From assembly GCF_965223525.1 (NCBI RefSeq), contig NZ_OZ245005.1:248001-312000 (forward strand): 64,000 nt of DNA. The letters are read 5' to 3'. The translations under genes and the position numbers were made by a program. The notes below the pieces were generated by a model that did no database searches, had not been told where the DNA came from, and saw only the letters and a list, made by a program, of their open reading frames with translations. Below, one piece after another: positions 1 to 8,057 of this stretch (positions are counted from its first letter, which is position 1; every line of letters starts with the position of its first letter). This stretch comes from Leptofilum sp965223525 (GTDB taxonomy: Bacteria > Chloroflexota > Anaerolineae > Promineifilales > Promineifilaceae).

Positions 1-1
1 C

Positions 2-1210
2 TATGACACGCTGCGAGACCTCCGCACCGAGCGAAAAATTGCAGAGGATGAACGCCGCACCGAAGACGTGATGCACCTAAATGAACGTGAAGAAGAAATT
101 CAGCGTCAACTAGATCAGCTACGCGCCGGCAGTGCTGAACAAGAGAATTCAGTTAGCGTAACGGCCGAAGATATTGCTGAAGTTTTGTCCATGTGGACCG
201 GCATTCCGATTTACCAATTTACCCAGGAAGAGTCAGCCAGGCTGCTGGAAATGGAAGATGAATTGCATAAACATATCGTCGGGCAGGGCGAGGCAATTGA
301 AGCGATTGCTAAAGCTGTTCGGCGAGCGCGTGCTGGTTTAAAAGACCCACAACGCCCAATTGGCTCTTTCATTTTCCTCGGCCCAACAGGCGTGGGGAAA
401 ACCGAACTCACGAAGGCATTGGCCAAATTCCTGTTTGGCAGTGAAGATTCACTTGTGCAGCTAGATATGTCTGAATTTATGGAGCGGCACAATGTGGCTC
501 GACTGGTTGGTTCGCCCCCAGGATACGTTGGCTATGAAGACGCTGGGCAGTTGACGGAAGCGGTGCGGAGACGGCCGTATTCCATTGTCGTCTTTGATGA
601 AATTGAAAAGGCCCATCCTGAAACGTTCAACATTTTGCTGCAAATTATGGAAGAAGGTCATCTGTCTGATGCCAAAGGGCAAAAAATCAACTTCCGCAAT
701 ACCATCATCATCATGACCTCCAACGTTGGGGCAGACACCATTCGGCGTGGGCCAAACCTGGGGTTTGCCTTTCAGCGGGATGACGCCCAGGTTGAGCAAG
801 AGCAGCACCGCGAAATGCGTAAAACGTTGATGGACGAGCTAAAACGGCAGTTCCGGCCTGAGTTTATCAACCGGGTGGACAGCATTGTGGTGTTCCGCCA
901 ACTAAGCAAAGAAAATATTCGCCAAATTGTAGATATTATTCTGAGCGAAGTGAATGAGAGATTACTTGAGCACGAACTTTCAATTAGTGCCACTGATGCA
1001 GCCCGCGACTGGCTGGGTGAACATGGCTATGATGCTGAATTTGGAGCACGCCCTCTGCGCCGGCTTGTTCAAACTGAGGTGGAAGACCGTTTATCTGATG
1101 CTGTTTTAGCAGGTCATTTTACTAATGGTGATGTGGTAACGATTGACGTGGAAGACGATGAAATCGTTTTGAAAAATGTGGAAGAAACGGCCGTACCCGC
1201 CACTTCGTGA
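2..1210 (+). CDS. clpC: ATP-dependent Clp protease ATPase subunit ClpC, 3' part
   Basis: AAA+ unfoldase of the Hsp100 family that would feed substrates to ClpP in the cytoplasm. The frame is open from base 2, so the 5' end lies outside the window; the visible part is the end of the coiled-coil M region plus the whole second ATPase domain. Visible motifs are Walker A GPTGVGKTEL, Walker B VVFDEIEKAH, sensor 1 MTSNVGA, and the C-terminal small domain with GARPLRRLVQ. After sensor 1 comes NLGFAF, whose LGF fits the ClpP-docking loop of ClpC; this argues against ClpB, which lacks that loop. It is followed by a strong terminator shared with the convergent LysM gene. The last codons carry an ACGGCCGT octamer. 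Family call is secure; ClpC rather than another ClpP-binding paralogue is likely. Confidence 0.93.
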   Translation, partial: YDTLRDLRTERKIAEDERRTEDVMHLNEREEEIQRQLDQLRAGSAEQENSVSVTAEDIAEVLSMWTGIPIYQFTQEESARLLEMEDELHKHIVGQGEAIEAIAKAVRRARAGLKDPQRPIGSFIFLGPTGVGKTELTKALAKFLFGSEDSLVQLDMSEFMERHNVARLVGSPPGYVGYEDAGQLTEAVRRRPYSIVVFDEIEKAHPETFNILLQIMEEGHLSDAKGQKINFRNTIIIMTSNVGADTIRRGPNLGFAFQRDDAQVEQEQHREMRKTLMDELKRQFRPEFINRVDSIVVFRQLSKENIRQIVDIILSEVNERLLEHELSISATDAARDWLGEHGYDAEFGARPLRRLVQTEVEDRLSDAVLAGHFTNGDVVTIDVEDDEIVLKNVEETAVPATS

Positions 1211-1235
1211 TTTAGCACATAAAACGGTACAAAGA

Positions 1236-1273
1236 TCAAAAAAGCCCTGGCGCTGATGCCAGGGCTTTTTTGA
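1236..1273. terminator. Bidirectional intrinsic terminator
   Basis: A perfect 16-bp inverted repeat (1236-1251 with 1258-1273) around a 6-base loop. The GC core AGCCCTGGC is flanked by A6 on one side and T6 on the other, so it can stop clpC on the plus strand and the LysM gene on the minus strand. Confidence 0.92.
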
Positions 1274-1284
1274 TTTGTCATCAA

Positions 1285-1671
1285 TTACTCGCAGGGCGGA
1301 ATGTAAAGCACCTGCCCCACTTCAATTAAATGATAGTTGTAAATCCGATTTGAATCTGCCAAAAACTTGGTATCCACGCCGTACTTGGCAGCAATTTGGC
1401 TCATTGTTTCGCCAGCCTGCACAATGTGGAGCGTGCGGGTGCTAACGGGCGAAATATGCCCTGCGCGGCCCATTGGCTCTGGCGTAAATGTTGGTGGCAA
1501 TGTAGGCGTGGCCGTCACTTCTACTCTAGGGGCCTCCTCCTCAGGTGATTCGGAATCCTGAGCCACCTCATTTTCTTCAGCACCGTCACTGCCACCACCA
1601 ACACCTGGCAGCTGCGAGCAAGCAACAGTTGCCAATGCAAGAAGTAAGATAAAAAGTAAAATTTTACGCAT
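1285..1671 (-). CDS. LysM-domain lipoprotein
   Basis: A 128-residue exported protein. The N-terminal hydrophobic stretch ends in LATVACS, a plausible though non-canonical lipobox (Thr at -3), followed by an acidic and Thr/Pro-rich spacer (about residues 25-70). One LysM module (about 80-127: HIVQAGETMSQIAAKYGV, then GQVLYIPP) is expected to bind peptidoglycan or a related glycan. The start is set by AGGAGA a few bases upstream. It converges on clpC across the shared terminator. A 6-bp CCCCAG/CTGGGG hairpin at 1731-1748, in its upstream region, reads into CATTTTT on the minus strand and could be a leader attenuator, but this is weak. Function beyond cell-wall attachment is not evident. Confidence 0.85.
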   Translation of the reverse strand: MRKILLFILLLALATVACSQLPGVGGGSDGAEENEVAQDSESPEEEAPRVEVTATPTLPPTFTPEPMGRAGHISPVSTRTLHIVQAGETMSQIAAKYGVDTKFLADSNRIYNYHLIEVGQVLYIPPCE

Positions 1672-2018
1672 GATGTCTCCTCATTTGTCTTGCAGAAGCC
1701 ACATCCCTAGAAACCCCTGCTAGAAAAATGCCCCAGCTCATTCTGGGGTACTACAAAAATGCAGAAATGTTATGTCGCAGATTGTCTCAAAAATCAGATC
1801 AGTTAAACATAATCTTAATTATTATAGCAGAGACAATCCAATTTTTGAAGAAGCAATAATAACCTTAAGGTAACATAGCCATAATTAACCTAATGGGAGC
1901 CGCAAAAAAATCCCTATTAGCATAAAATTCTCACAAATTTTCTGGCTATTCTCCCTTTTTGGGCAGCATATTAGGACGGATGTACTAAACATTTACGTGA
2001 ATAAGTCGCAAATACCCA

Positions 2019-2048
2019 TTGTGTCTTGTCTGGCAGCGTCATTATAAT
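2019..2048 (+). promoter_or_regulatory. Sigma70-type promoter giving a probably leaderless mRNA
   Basis: TTGTGT (2019-2024), an 18-bp spacer and a perfect TATAAT (2043-2048). Transcription would start near 2055, at the start codon of the kinase gene (ATG at 2054 and again at 2057). No Shine-Dalgarno sequence lies between, unlike lysW or nifJ. The rest of the 1672-2053 gap is AT-rich with no gene seen. Confidence 0.6.
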
Positions 2049-2053
2049 TTTGC

Positions 2054-4711
2054 ATGATGATACCTAAAACGATCGGTCGTTACCGAATCAAAGCAGAACT
2101 CGGTCGTGGCGGGATGTCAACAGTGTATCTGGCACATGATCCCCGTTTTGAGCGGGATGTTGCCATCAAACTGCTGCCTCTCGAGTTACTTCACCAACCC
2201 ACCTTCCGTCGCCGTTTTGAACGCGAAGCTAAGGTCGTTGCTTCGCTGGATCATCCTGCCATCGTGCCAGTATATGATTTTGGCGAAGAGGAAGGCCAAC
2301 CTTTCTTGGTGATGCGCTTTATGACGGGTGGCTCTTTGGGGGAACGGCTCAAGCAAGGGGCCATTTCTATTGCGGAATCTGCTCGCATCATGACCAAGCT
2401 GGCACCAGCGCTCGATGAAGTTCATCTGCATGGTGTCATTCACCGCGATCTCAAGCCTAGCAATATCCTTTTTGATCAGCGCAATGAGCCGTATATTTCT
2501 GACTTTGGTACAGCCAAGCTGAAGTACGCCCATACCAAGTTAACAGACACCGGGGGAGCAGTAGGCACCCCGGCTTACATGAGCCCAGAGCAAATTCAGG
2601 GAGATGGTGAGCTAGACGGCCGTTCCGATATCTACACGCTTGGGGTCATCCTGTTTGAGATGCTGACAGGCAAGCACCCATACCAAACCAATACACCTAT
2701 TGCCGTGGCTGTTAAGCATATGTTTGAGCCGGTTCCCAGCCTACAAGATATGGAGCCACACTTGCCGCCCGCCTGCCAGGAACTCATCGTGCAGGCAATG
2801 GCCAAGCAGAAGGAGTATCGGTTCCGCACGGCCGTAGAGTTTGCCCAGGCGCTAGAAAAAGTGTCTGAAACAGTTGAAGATACCCACAAGCTAACATTGG
2901 CTGAAAAAGCACCTGGCCAACGTTTTGCGCTCATTATTGCCAACTATGAGTATGATGATCCGACGCTAGCGCAGCTGATCAAACCAACTGCCAATATTCA
3001 CACCCTGGCCTACGTATTGCAGAATCCGGCCGTTGGCGGCTTTGTGGAAGTTAACACGCTCATCAACGAATCTGCCGATGGGGTGCGACGAGCCATCTCC
3101 CAATTTTTTGCCGATCGCAACAAAGATGATTTGCTGCTGCTCTACTTTATGGGGCACGCAGCTTTGGGAACGCGCGGGCAGCTGTACCTGACGGTAAAAG
3201 ATACTGAACATGAGCTGCTTCGCGGCACGGCGATTCCAGCTCGTTTTATTGCGGATGAGATGGACAATAGCCTGTCTGAACAGCAAATCCTGGTGATGGA
3301 TTGCTACTACAGCGACACCGTACCTTCTGAATCGGCAGGAACGATTGGCCGAGATGTGAATACATCAGATACGTTTGCTCATAATGGGTTTAAGCGTGTG
3401 GTGGTAACGGCCAACGACAGCACGCAGTACAACTGGGCAAAGGGCAATGTGCAAGGGGATGCCGAGCCATCCTTGTTTACTGAACATTTTGTGCAGGGGC
3501 TGTTGAGCGGCGCGGCAGATTCTGACCACGATGGCAAAATCACCATTGATGATCTGTTTGCCTACGTGAAGCAGCAGCTCACGGCATCGGTGGCAGACAA
3601 ACCGTCGCAGGTGCCGCGCAAATGGGTACCGTATGCCTACCAGGATGCGTCTGATTTGGTGATAGCCTGCAATCCAAATTATGAGATTGCTCAGGTGATT
3701 GAACAGGAACATGGTTCTGCGATTATGCCAAGCGTTGTTCAGGAAAGGAGTGCGTTGGTGAAACGGCCGTATCTCCCCCTCTCCAAATTCACACAGCGCC
3801 CGGCCTTGTGGCTGGCTGGGTTGGCTTTGCTGGCCACGGCTTTTGTGGTGCTACTGGCGGGGCAACCGTGGCGTGTTGAAGCAGGTGATTTGGCGACCAA
3901 CAATGCAACCAGCAGCACAGCTGCCATTGTGCAAAGCGGCACAACCAATCTGGGAACCACAACCACTAGCAGTAACGGCGTTACGGCGGTTGAAACCAAA
4001 GCATTGGCAACAGAAACAGCAACCAACCCGCCACCTACACCAACTGCCGAGCCAACCTCGCCACCTACGGAAACGGCTACTTCACCAACGCCTACTGACG
4101 AGCCAACAGTTGCGCCGACGGCCACGGTAATCACAGCAACCAGCGAAAGCGAGCAATCTCAGGTAACGGCGTTGCTCTCCTCTAGCCTGTACGTTAGCCC
4201 AAACAGCAATTCACAAGAAATTACGTTTGTTGGCGTGGGAGAAACCGTCACCGTGCTGGGGCGTTCCGAATTTGGTGAATGGCTTTACGTACAAAACGAA
4301 GCTGGGCAAGAAGGGTTTGTGTATGCGCCACGACTGGGTTGGGCGGGAGATTTTGAGGCGTTAACCGTTGTCACAGGAACGGCCGCTTCTAACATAACAA
4401 CCAGCACATCCGGCAGTAGCTGCTCTGGTGCTGCTTGCCCAATACTCACCATGAACCTGTACCCGTTGCCCGGCACGCGCTGCGAAGTGGATGCCAAATA
4501 TCGCACCGTTTTTATTGAGGGGATCGGCGGAAACGGCCGTTACACCTATTACTGGAACGATCAGAAAGTGGGTGGCCCCGTTAGTGAAGGGTTTGCCTTT
4601 GAAGTACAAAGCAATGATGGGGCTGCGGTTATTGGCATAGGCAAAATCATTTCTGGTGATGGCCAAATTGTAGAAATGGAACTGTTTGTTGGTGATTTTA
4701 GCTGCAATTAG
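2054..4711 (+). CDS. Ser/Thr protein kinase fused to caspase-like (C14) domain, with TM and extracytoplasmic SH3-like domain
   Basis: An 885-residue signalling protein. Residues 8-270 are a complete Hanks-type kinase: glycine loop ELGRGGMSTVYLA, Lys39 in VAIK, catalytic HRDLKPSN (Asp132), DFG (150-152), GTPAYMSPEQ. Residues 286-540 form a caspase-like peptidase domain with His368 in YFMGHA and Cys417 in MDCYYS at the places of the catalytic dyad; canonical sequences read GHG and DCCYSG, so activity is likely but not assured. An EF-hand-like loop (DSDHDGKITIDD, 489-500) follows. One TM helix (about 583-603), a Thr/Pro-rich linker and an SH3b-like domain (about 700-765) lie outside the membrane, then a Cys-containing terminal domain. 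Kinase and caspase both face the cytoplasm. Possible role: signal-triggered proteolysis or regulated death (inference). Confidence 0.88.
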   Translation: MMIPKTIGRYRIKAELGRGGMSTVYLAHDPRFERDVAIKLLPLELLHQPTFRRRFEREAKVVASLDHPAIVPVYDFGEEEGQPFLVMRFMTGGSLGERLKQGAISIAESARIMTKLAPALDEVHLHGVIHRDLKPSNILFDQRNEPYISDFGTAKLKYAHTKLTDTGGAVGTPAYMSPEQIQGDGELDGRSDIYTLGVILFEMLTGKHPYQTNTPIAVAVKHMFEPVPSLQDMEPHLPPACQELIVQAMAKQKEYRFRTAVEFAQALEKVSETVEDTHKLTLAEKAPGQRFALIIANYEYDDPTLAQLIKPTANIHTLAYVLQNPAVGGFVEVNTLINESADGVRRAISQFFADRNKDDLLLLYFMGHAALGTRGQLYLTVKDTEHELLRGTAIPARFIADEMDNSLSEQQILVMDCYYSDTVPSESAGTIGRDVNTSDTFAHNGFKRVVVTANDSTQYNWAKGNVQGDAEPSLFTEHFVQGLLSGAADSDHDGKITIDDLFAYVKQQLTASVADKPSQVPRKWVPYAYQDASDLVIACNPNYEIAQVIEQEHGSAIMPSVVQERSALVKRPYLPLSKFTQRPALWLAGLALLATAFVVLLAGQPWRVEAGDLATNNATSSTAAIVQSGTTNLGTTTTSSNGVTAVETKALATETATNPPPTPTAEPTSPPTETATSPTPTDEPTVAPTATVITATSESEQSQVTALLSSSLYVSPNSNSQEITFVGVGETVTVLGRSEFGEWLYVQNEAGQEGFVYAPRLGWAGDFEALTVVTGTAASNITTSTSGSSCSGAACPILTMNLYPLPGTRCEVDAKYRTVFIEGIGGNGRYTYYWNDQKVGGPVSEGFAFEVQSNDGAAVIGIGKIISGDGQIVEMELFVGDFSCN

Positions 4712-4740
4712 TTGACAATATCATCTCACCTTGTTAAACT
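4712..4740 (+). promoter_or_regulatory. Promoter of the lysW operon leader
   Basis: A perfect TTGACA (4712-4717), directly after the kinase stop codon, a 17-bp spacer and TAAACT (4735-4740). Transcription would begin about 4747, one or two bases before the first leader ATG, so the leader peptide would be translated from a leaderless end. Confidence 0.7.
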
Positions 4741-4748
4741 GCCGCCCG

Positions 4749-4823
4749 ATGAAGATAAAAATGAGCACAATCACCTTGAAAAAGGCAAAGAAGCAAAACG
4801 GAGACCAAAACGTCGTCTGGTAG
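4749..4823 (+). CDS. Lys-rich leader peptide 1 (24 aa) of the lysW operon
   Basis: A short ORF at the predicted transcript start. It has 6 lysines among 24 residues, with the run LKKAKKQN, and ends in Trp-stop. A strong terminator follows 27 bases after the stop. Its position before a lysine operon, its Lys bias and the downstream terminator fit a transcription-attenuation leader peptide. Translation is inferred; there is no SD, but the start codon would be at the mRNA 5' end. Confidence 0.5.
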   Translation: MKIKMSTITLKKAKKQNGDQNVVW

Positions 4824-4850
4824 TTGTGCTTGCTTTGTAAAGATTGTTAG

Positions 4851-4880
4851 CGCCCCACCGATGACGGTGGGGCGTTTTTT
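4851..4880 (+). terminator. Attenuator-type terminator 1
   Basis: CGCCCCACC (4851-4859), 6-base loop, GGTGGGGCG (4866-4874) and T6. It sits between the two leader ORFs and upstream of lysW, so any operon transcript starting at 4747 must read through it. Confidence 0.88.
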
Positions 4881-4904
4881 ATTTATCCAAAACAAAACTG
4901 AACA

Positions 4905-4967
4905 ATGAATCAGCAAATTATCATCAAGAAGCAAAACAAGAAAAACAAGCCAAAGCAATTTTGGTGA
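4905..4967 (+). CDS. Lys-rich leader peptide 2 (20 aa) of the lysW operon
   Basis: A second short ORF with 6 lysines in 20 residues (IIIKKQNKKNKPKQFW), again ending in Trp-stop and again followed by a terminator. The sequence after both leader stops is similar (TGGTAG/TGGTGA, then T-rich TTGCT...), so the two leader-terminator modules look duplicated. The stop region TGGTGAG (4962-4968) can pair with CTTACCA (5017-5023) in the 5' arm of the next terminator, which would make an antiterminator when a ribosome stalls on the Lys codons. No SD is visible, so its mode of translation is unclear. Confidence 0.45.
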   Translation: MNQQIIIKKQNKKNKPKQFW

Positions 4968-5011
4968 GTCTTGTTTGCTGCAAATTTGTTGCAAAAAAAA
5001 TGTCTTCACAG

Positions 5012-5046
5012 GCGGGCTTACCAGAAAAAGGTGAGGCCGCTTTTTT
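5012..5046 (+). terminator. Attenuator-type terminator 2
   Basis: GCGGGCTTACC (5012-5022) pairs with GGTGAGGCCGC (5030-5040) with one mismatch and one G-U pair, followed by T6. It lies 45 bases before lysW, where it can only control downstream genes. Confidence 0.75.
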
Positions 5047-5090
5047 ATTTTTATGGCGAATGAAGCCAAAACAAACTGGAGGTTTAAATC

Positions 5091-5261
5091 ATGAATAACG
5101 TCAATTGTGTGGAATGTGCAGGGGAAGTAGAGGTCGCTGATGATGTGATGGTTGGTGAAATCGTAGAATGCCCAGAATGTGGGGCCGAGCTAGAAGTTAT
5201 TGGCACCAACCCTCCTGCGCTGACCCTTGCGCCCGAAGTTGAAGAAGATTGGGGGGAATAG
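5091..5261 (+). CDS. lysW: LysW amino-group carrier protein (56 aa)
   Basis: Small acidic carrier whose C-terminal Glu gamma-carboxyl is linked to the amino group of 2-aminoadipate (lysine route) or glutamate (arginine route); intermediates stay attached until LysK releases the product. Two CxxC pairs (CVEC near residue 6, CPEC near residue 27) form the expected zinc ribbon, and the protein ends in EDWGE, the diagnostic LysW tail. The start is fixed by GGAGG seven bases upstream. lysX begins 6 bases after the stop, and the GGGGGGAA at the end of lysW serves as its ribosome-binding site. Identity is firm from the tail, the zinc ribbon and the neighbours. Confidence 0.97.
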   Translation: MNNVNCVECAGEVEVADDVMVGEIVECPECGAELEVIGTNPPALTLAPEVEEDWGE

Positions 5262-5267
5262 CGAATT

Positions 5268-6176
5268 ATGCGCGTCGGCATTTTATTTTCACGAATCAGG
5301 TTAGAAGAAAAGCTAATCGTCCAGGCAATTGAGGCACGCGGCGTTTCTTACGAGATGATCGATGTGCGCGATGCCGTGTTTAACCTGAATGACCCGTCGT
5401 CCTGGGAACGATACGATGTCATTCTGGAACGATGCGTTAGCCATTCGCGGGCGCAGGCGGCACTGCAAATTTTGGGTAGCTGGGGGATTCCATGCGTGAA
5501 CAATGCCCATGTAGCCCAGGTTTGCGGCAGCAAGCTAGAAACATCGCTGGCGTTGGCTGCCGCTGGCATACCTGTGCCTCAAGTAAAAATTGCCACAACA
5601 GAGGCTGCTGCACTGGAAGCGATTGAGGAATTAGGCTACCCGGTTGTGCTAAAACCAGCCGTTGGCTCCTGGGGGCGGTTACTGGCTAAGGTGAACGATC
5701 GGGAAGCGGCAGAAGCAATTTTGGAACATAAAAGTACGCTTGGTTCCTATCAGCACTCTATCTTTTACATTCAGGAGTATATTGCTAAACCAGATCGGGA
5801 TATTCGCAGCTTTGTAGTGGGGAATGAGACAATCTGCGCCATTACCCGCCACTCGGCTCACTGGATTACCAATACGGCGCGGGGAGGCTCTGCCGTAAAT
5901 TGCCCAGTCACGCAAGAGATAGATCACCTGTCGCAGGCGGCGGCTCAGGCGGTGGGCGGTGGTGTGGTGGCGGTGGATTTGCTGGAAGATGCAAACGGCC
6001 GTCTCCTCGTCAACGAAGTCAATTACACAATGGAATTCCGCAACAGCATTCAGCCCACTGGCGTGGACATTGCGGCGCGCATTGTTGACTACACCTTACA
6101 ACTGGCTGATGAAGGAGTCCGTGCGCCAATTGGCACAGTACCTGCCCTAGCCAATGGGGGCCACTATGAGCGTTAG
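5268..6176 (+). CDS. lysX: LysW:aminoadipate (or glutamate) ligase LysX
   Basis: ATP-grasp ligase of the RimK family (302 residues), which activates the C-terminal Glu of LysW and joins it to the alpha-amino group of 2-aminoadipate (or glutamate for ArgX). Seen: GYPVVLKPAVGSWGR for ATP binding (about 129-143), IQEYIAKPDRDIR, and the metal-binding NEVNYTMEFRN near residue 260. It sits between lysW and lysY and overlaps the lysY start by 11 bases. Substrate choice cannot be settled from the sequence alone; the Lys-rich leaders upstream favour lysine. Confidence 0.93.
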   Translation: MRVGILFSRIRLEEKLIVQAIEARGVSYEMIDVRDAVFNLNDPSSWERYDVILERCVSHSRAQAALQILGSWGIPCVNNAHVAQVCGSKLETSLALAAAGIPVPQVKIATTEAAALEAIEELGYPVVLKPAVGSWGRLLAKVNDREAAEAILEHKSTLGSYQHSIFYIQEYIAKPDRDIRSFVVGNETICAITRHSAHWITNTARGGSAVNCPVTQEIDHLSQAAAQAVGGGVVAVDLLEDANGRLLVNEVNYTMEFRNSIQPTGVDIAARIVDYTLQLADEGVRAPIGTVPALANGGHYER

Positions 6177-7194
6177 GGTTTCAATCGTGGGCGGCTCTGG
6201 CTATGTGGGGGGCGAACTACTGAGGCTGCTGCTGGGCCACCCTCATGTGGCCGTGCAGCAGATCACCTCTCAGCAGCACGCGGGACGCTTTGTGCATGGG
6301 GTGCATCCTAATTTGCGTAGCGCAACGCGGCTCAAATTTAGCCCTATCGAGGCGCTAGAGCCGTGCGATCTGCTGTTTTTGGCCTTGCCGCACGGCCGCG
6401 CTGCGGCACAAATCGAACAGTTTGCCGCCCTAGCCTCACGCATTATTGATCTCTCGGCAGATTTCCGTTTGAATGACCCGGTGGCGTATGAAGCCCGGTA
6501 CGGCCGTTCCCATCCCGCTCCCGAATGGTTAAGCAAATTTGTTTATGGTTTGCCAGAGCTACACAGAGATTCACTACGCGAAGCAAATTATGTGAGCGGG
6601 GTTGGCTGTAATGCAACGGCCGTTAATTTGGCTCTGGCTCCTTTGGCTCGTGCAGGACTCATCCAGCAAGCGGTCATCGAGGTGAAAGTGGGATCTTCTG
6701 AAGGCGGCAACAGTTTTAGCGCGGCCAGCCACCACCCGGAACGAAGCGGGGCATTGCGCTCGTTTGCTCCCACTGGCCATAGGCACCAGGCAGAAATGAT
6801 CCAGACGTTAGGGGACTTTGAACTGCATTTTTCGGCAACGGCCGTTGAACTGGTGCGCGGCGTTTTATGCACGGCACACGTTTTTTTGAGCCAGAATTTG
6901 GATGAAAAAGAGGTTTGGCAGCTCTATCGGACAACATACAAAAACGAGCCTTTTGTGCGTATTGTCAAGGAGCGCAAAGGCATCTACCGCTACCCAGAAC
7001 CCAAAATTCTGGCAGGCAGCAACTTTTGCGACGTGGGCTTTGCCAAAGACGAGCGTAGCAGACGGCTGGTAGTGCTGAGTGCCATTGACAATTTGATGAA
7101 GGGGGCAGCGGGAACGGCCGTTCAGGCCATGAACCTGATGTTGGGCTACCCAGAAACGACGGCTCTCACTTTCCCTGGCCTCCACCCAATTTGA
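6166..7194 (+). CDS. lysY: LysW-aminoadipyl phosphate reductase LysY (ArgC family)
   Basis: NAD(P)H-dependent reductase (342 residues) converting LysW-bound acyl phosphate to the semialdehyde. The N-terminal Rossmann motif GGSGYVGGELLRLL and catalytic Cys in GVGCNATAVN place it in the ArgC/LysY family; HRHQAEM and the late NLMKGAAGTAVQAMN are also family motifs. The start chosen is the ATG at 6166, preceded by GGGGG, rather than the in-frame ATG at 6154. Translation is probably coupled to lysX through the 11-base overlap. It might also serve arginine synthesis as a bifunctional enzyme. Confidence 0.93.
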   Translation: MSVRVSIVGGSGYVGGELLRLLLGHPHVAVQQITSQQHAGRFVHGVHPNLRSATRLKFSPIEALEPCDLLFLALPHGRAAAQIEQFAALASRIIDLSADFRLNDPVAYEARYGRSHPAPEWLSKFVYGLPELHRDSLREANYVSGVGCNATAVNLALAPLARAGLIQQAVIEVKVGSSEGGNSFSAASHHPERSGALRSFAPTGHRHQAEMIQTLGDFELHFSATAVELVRGVLCTAHVFLSQNLDEKEVWQLYRTTYKNEPFVRIVKERKGIYRYPEPKILAGSNFCDVGFAKDERSRRLVVLSAIDNLMKGAAGTAVQAMNLMLGYPETTALTFPGLHPI

Positions 7195-7226
7195 AAAAAT
7201 CTATAGCTGAGTTAAGGAGAATAATT

Positions 7227-8057
7227 ATGATTATTGTGAAAGTTGGCGGCGGCGAAGGGATCAATTACGACGCTGTTTGCGACGACATCGCCCAGCTTTG
7301 GCGCGAGGGGCAGCAGCTTATTTTTGTACACGGTGGCTCACATCGCACCAACCAAGTAGCCGAAGCATTAGGCCATCCGCCTCAGTTTGTTACCTCCCCC
7401 TCCGGTTACACCAGCCGCCTGACGGATCGAGCCACGCTGGAAATTTTCCAGATGGTATATTGCGGTCAAATCAACAAAACGTTAGTAGAGCGACTGCAGC
7501 GGCGCGGCGTGAACGCGGTGGGATTGTCTGGAATTGACGGCCGTATCTGGCAAGGTCCGCGCAAAAAAGTGATTAAAGTGGTAGAGAACGGCCGTATCCG
7601 CGTCTTGCGGAGCAACCTTACTGGCAAAGTCACACAAGTGAACCACAGCCTCCTACAAAACTTGCTACACGCAGGCTGCTTGCCCGTACTCACCCCACCT
7701 GCCATCAGCTTTGATGGAGAAGCAATGAACGTGGATGGAGATCGCGCTGCTGCGGCCACTGCTGCAGCCTTCCGTGCTGATGAACTGCTTATCCTCTCCA
7801 ATGTCCCCGGCGTTCTGCGCCAATTTCCCGATGAAAACAGTCTCATCTCCCAAATCAGTGCCGACCAGATTGAGTGCGTGTCCAAAGAATTTGCCGAGGG
7901 GCGAATGCGTATCAAATTGTTGGGGGCGCGAGAAGCGGTGACTTCTGGTGTGCGGCGCGTGGTGTTGGGGGATGCGCGGGGCAGGCAGCCAATTTTACGT
8001 GCGCTGGATGGCCTGGGAACAGTCATCATTCCAACACAAGCAGAGGAAGCAGCATGA
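7227..8057 (+). CDS. lysZ: LysW-aminoadipate kinase LysZ (ArgB family)
   Basis: Amino acid kinase (276 residues) that phosphorylates the LysW-bound side-chain carboxylate. It has VKVGGGEGI at the N-terminus, FVHGGSHRTN for the substrate loop, NVDGDRAAAATAAAF and LLILSNVPGVL for nucleotide binding. The start is the ATG at 7227, behind AAGGAGA; an upstream in-frame TTG at 7191 has no ribosome site. The stop overlaps the lysJK start (ATGA). Two ACGGCCGT octamers within 60 bases (7537 and 7588) both read as Gly-Arg. Confidence 0.93.
   Translation: MIIVKVGGGEGINYDAVCDDIAQLWREGQQLIFVHGGSHRTNQVAEALGHPPQFVTSPSGYTSRLTDRATLEIFQMVYCGQINKTLVERLQRRGVNAVGLSGIDGRIWQGPRKKVIKVVENGRIRVLRSNLTGKVTQVNHSLLQNLLHAGCLPVLTPPAISFDGEAMNVDGDRAAAATAAAFRADELLILSNVPGVLRQFPDENSLISQISADQIECVSKEFAEGRMRIKLLGAREAVTSGVRRVVLGDARGRQPILRALDGLGTVIIPTQAEEAA

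Noticed and set aside
4712..4840. C-terminal extension of the kinase by readthrough of its TAG
   Set aside because: The frame stays open about 42 codons past the stop, but that stretch holds the lysW promoter and reads as charged low-complexity sequence; chance is enough.
4712..5090. Lysine riboswitch (L box) before lysW
   Set aside because: The segment is occupied by two short ORFs and two simple hairpins. I do not see the conserved five-helix core of the L box; leader-peptide attenuation explains it better.
7874..8053. Longer start for lysJK upstream of 8054
   Set aside because: The open frame upstream overlaps lysZ in another frame and has no ribosome site; the ATG overlapping the lysZ stop is the standard coupled start.
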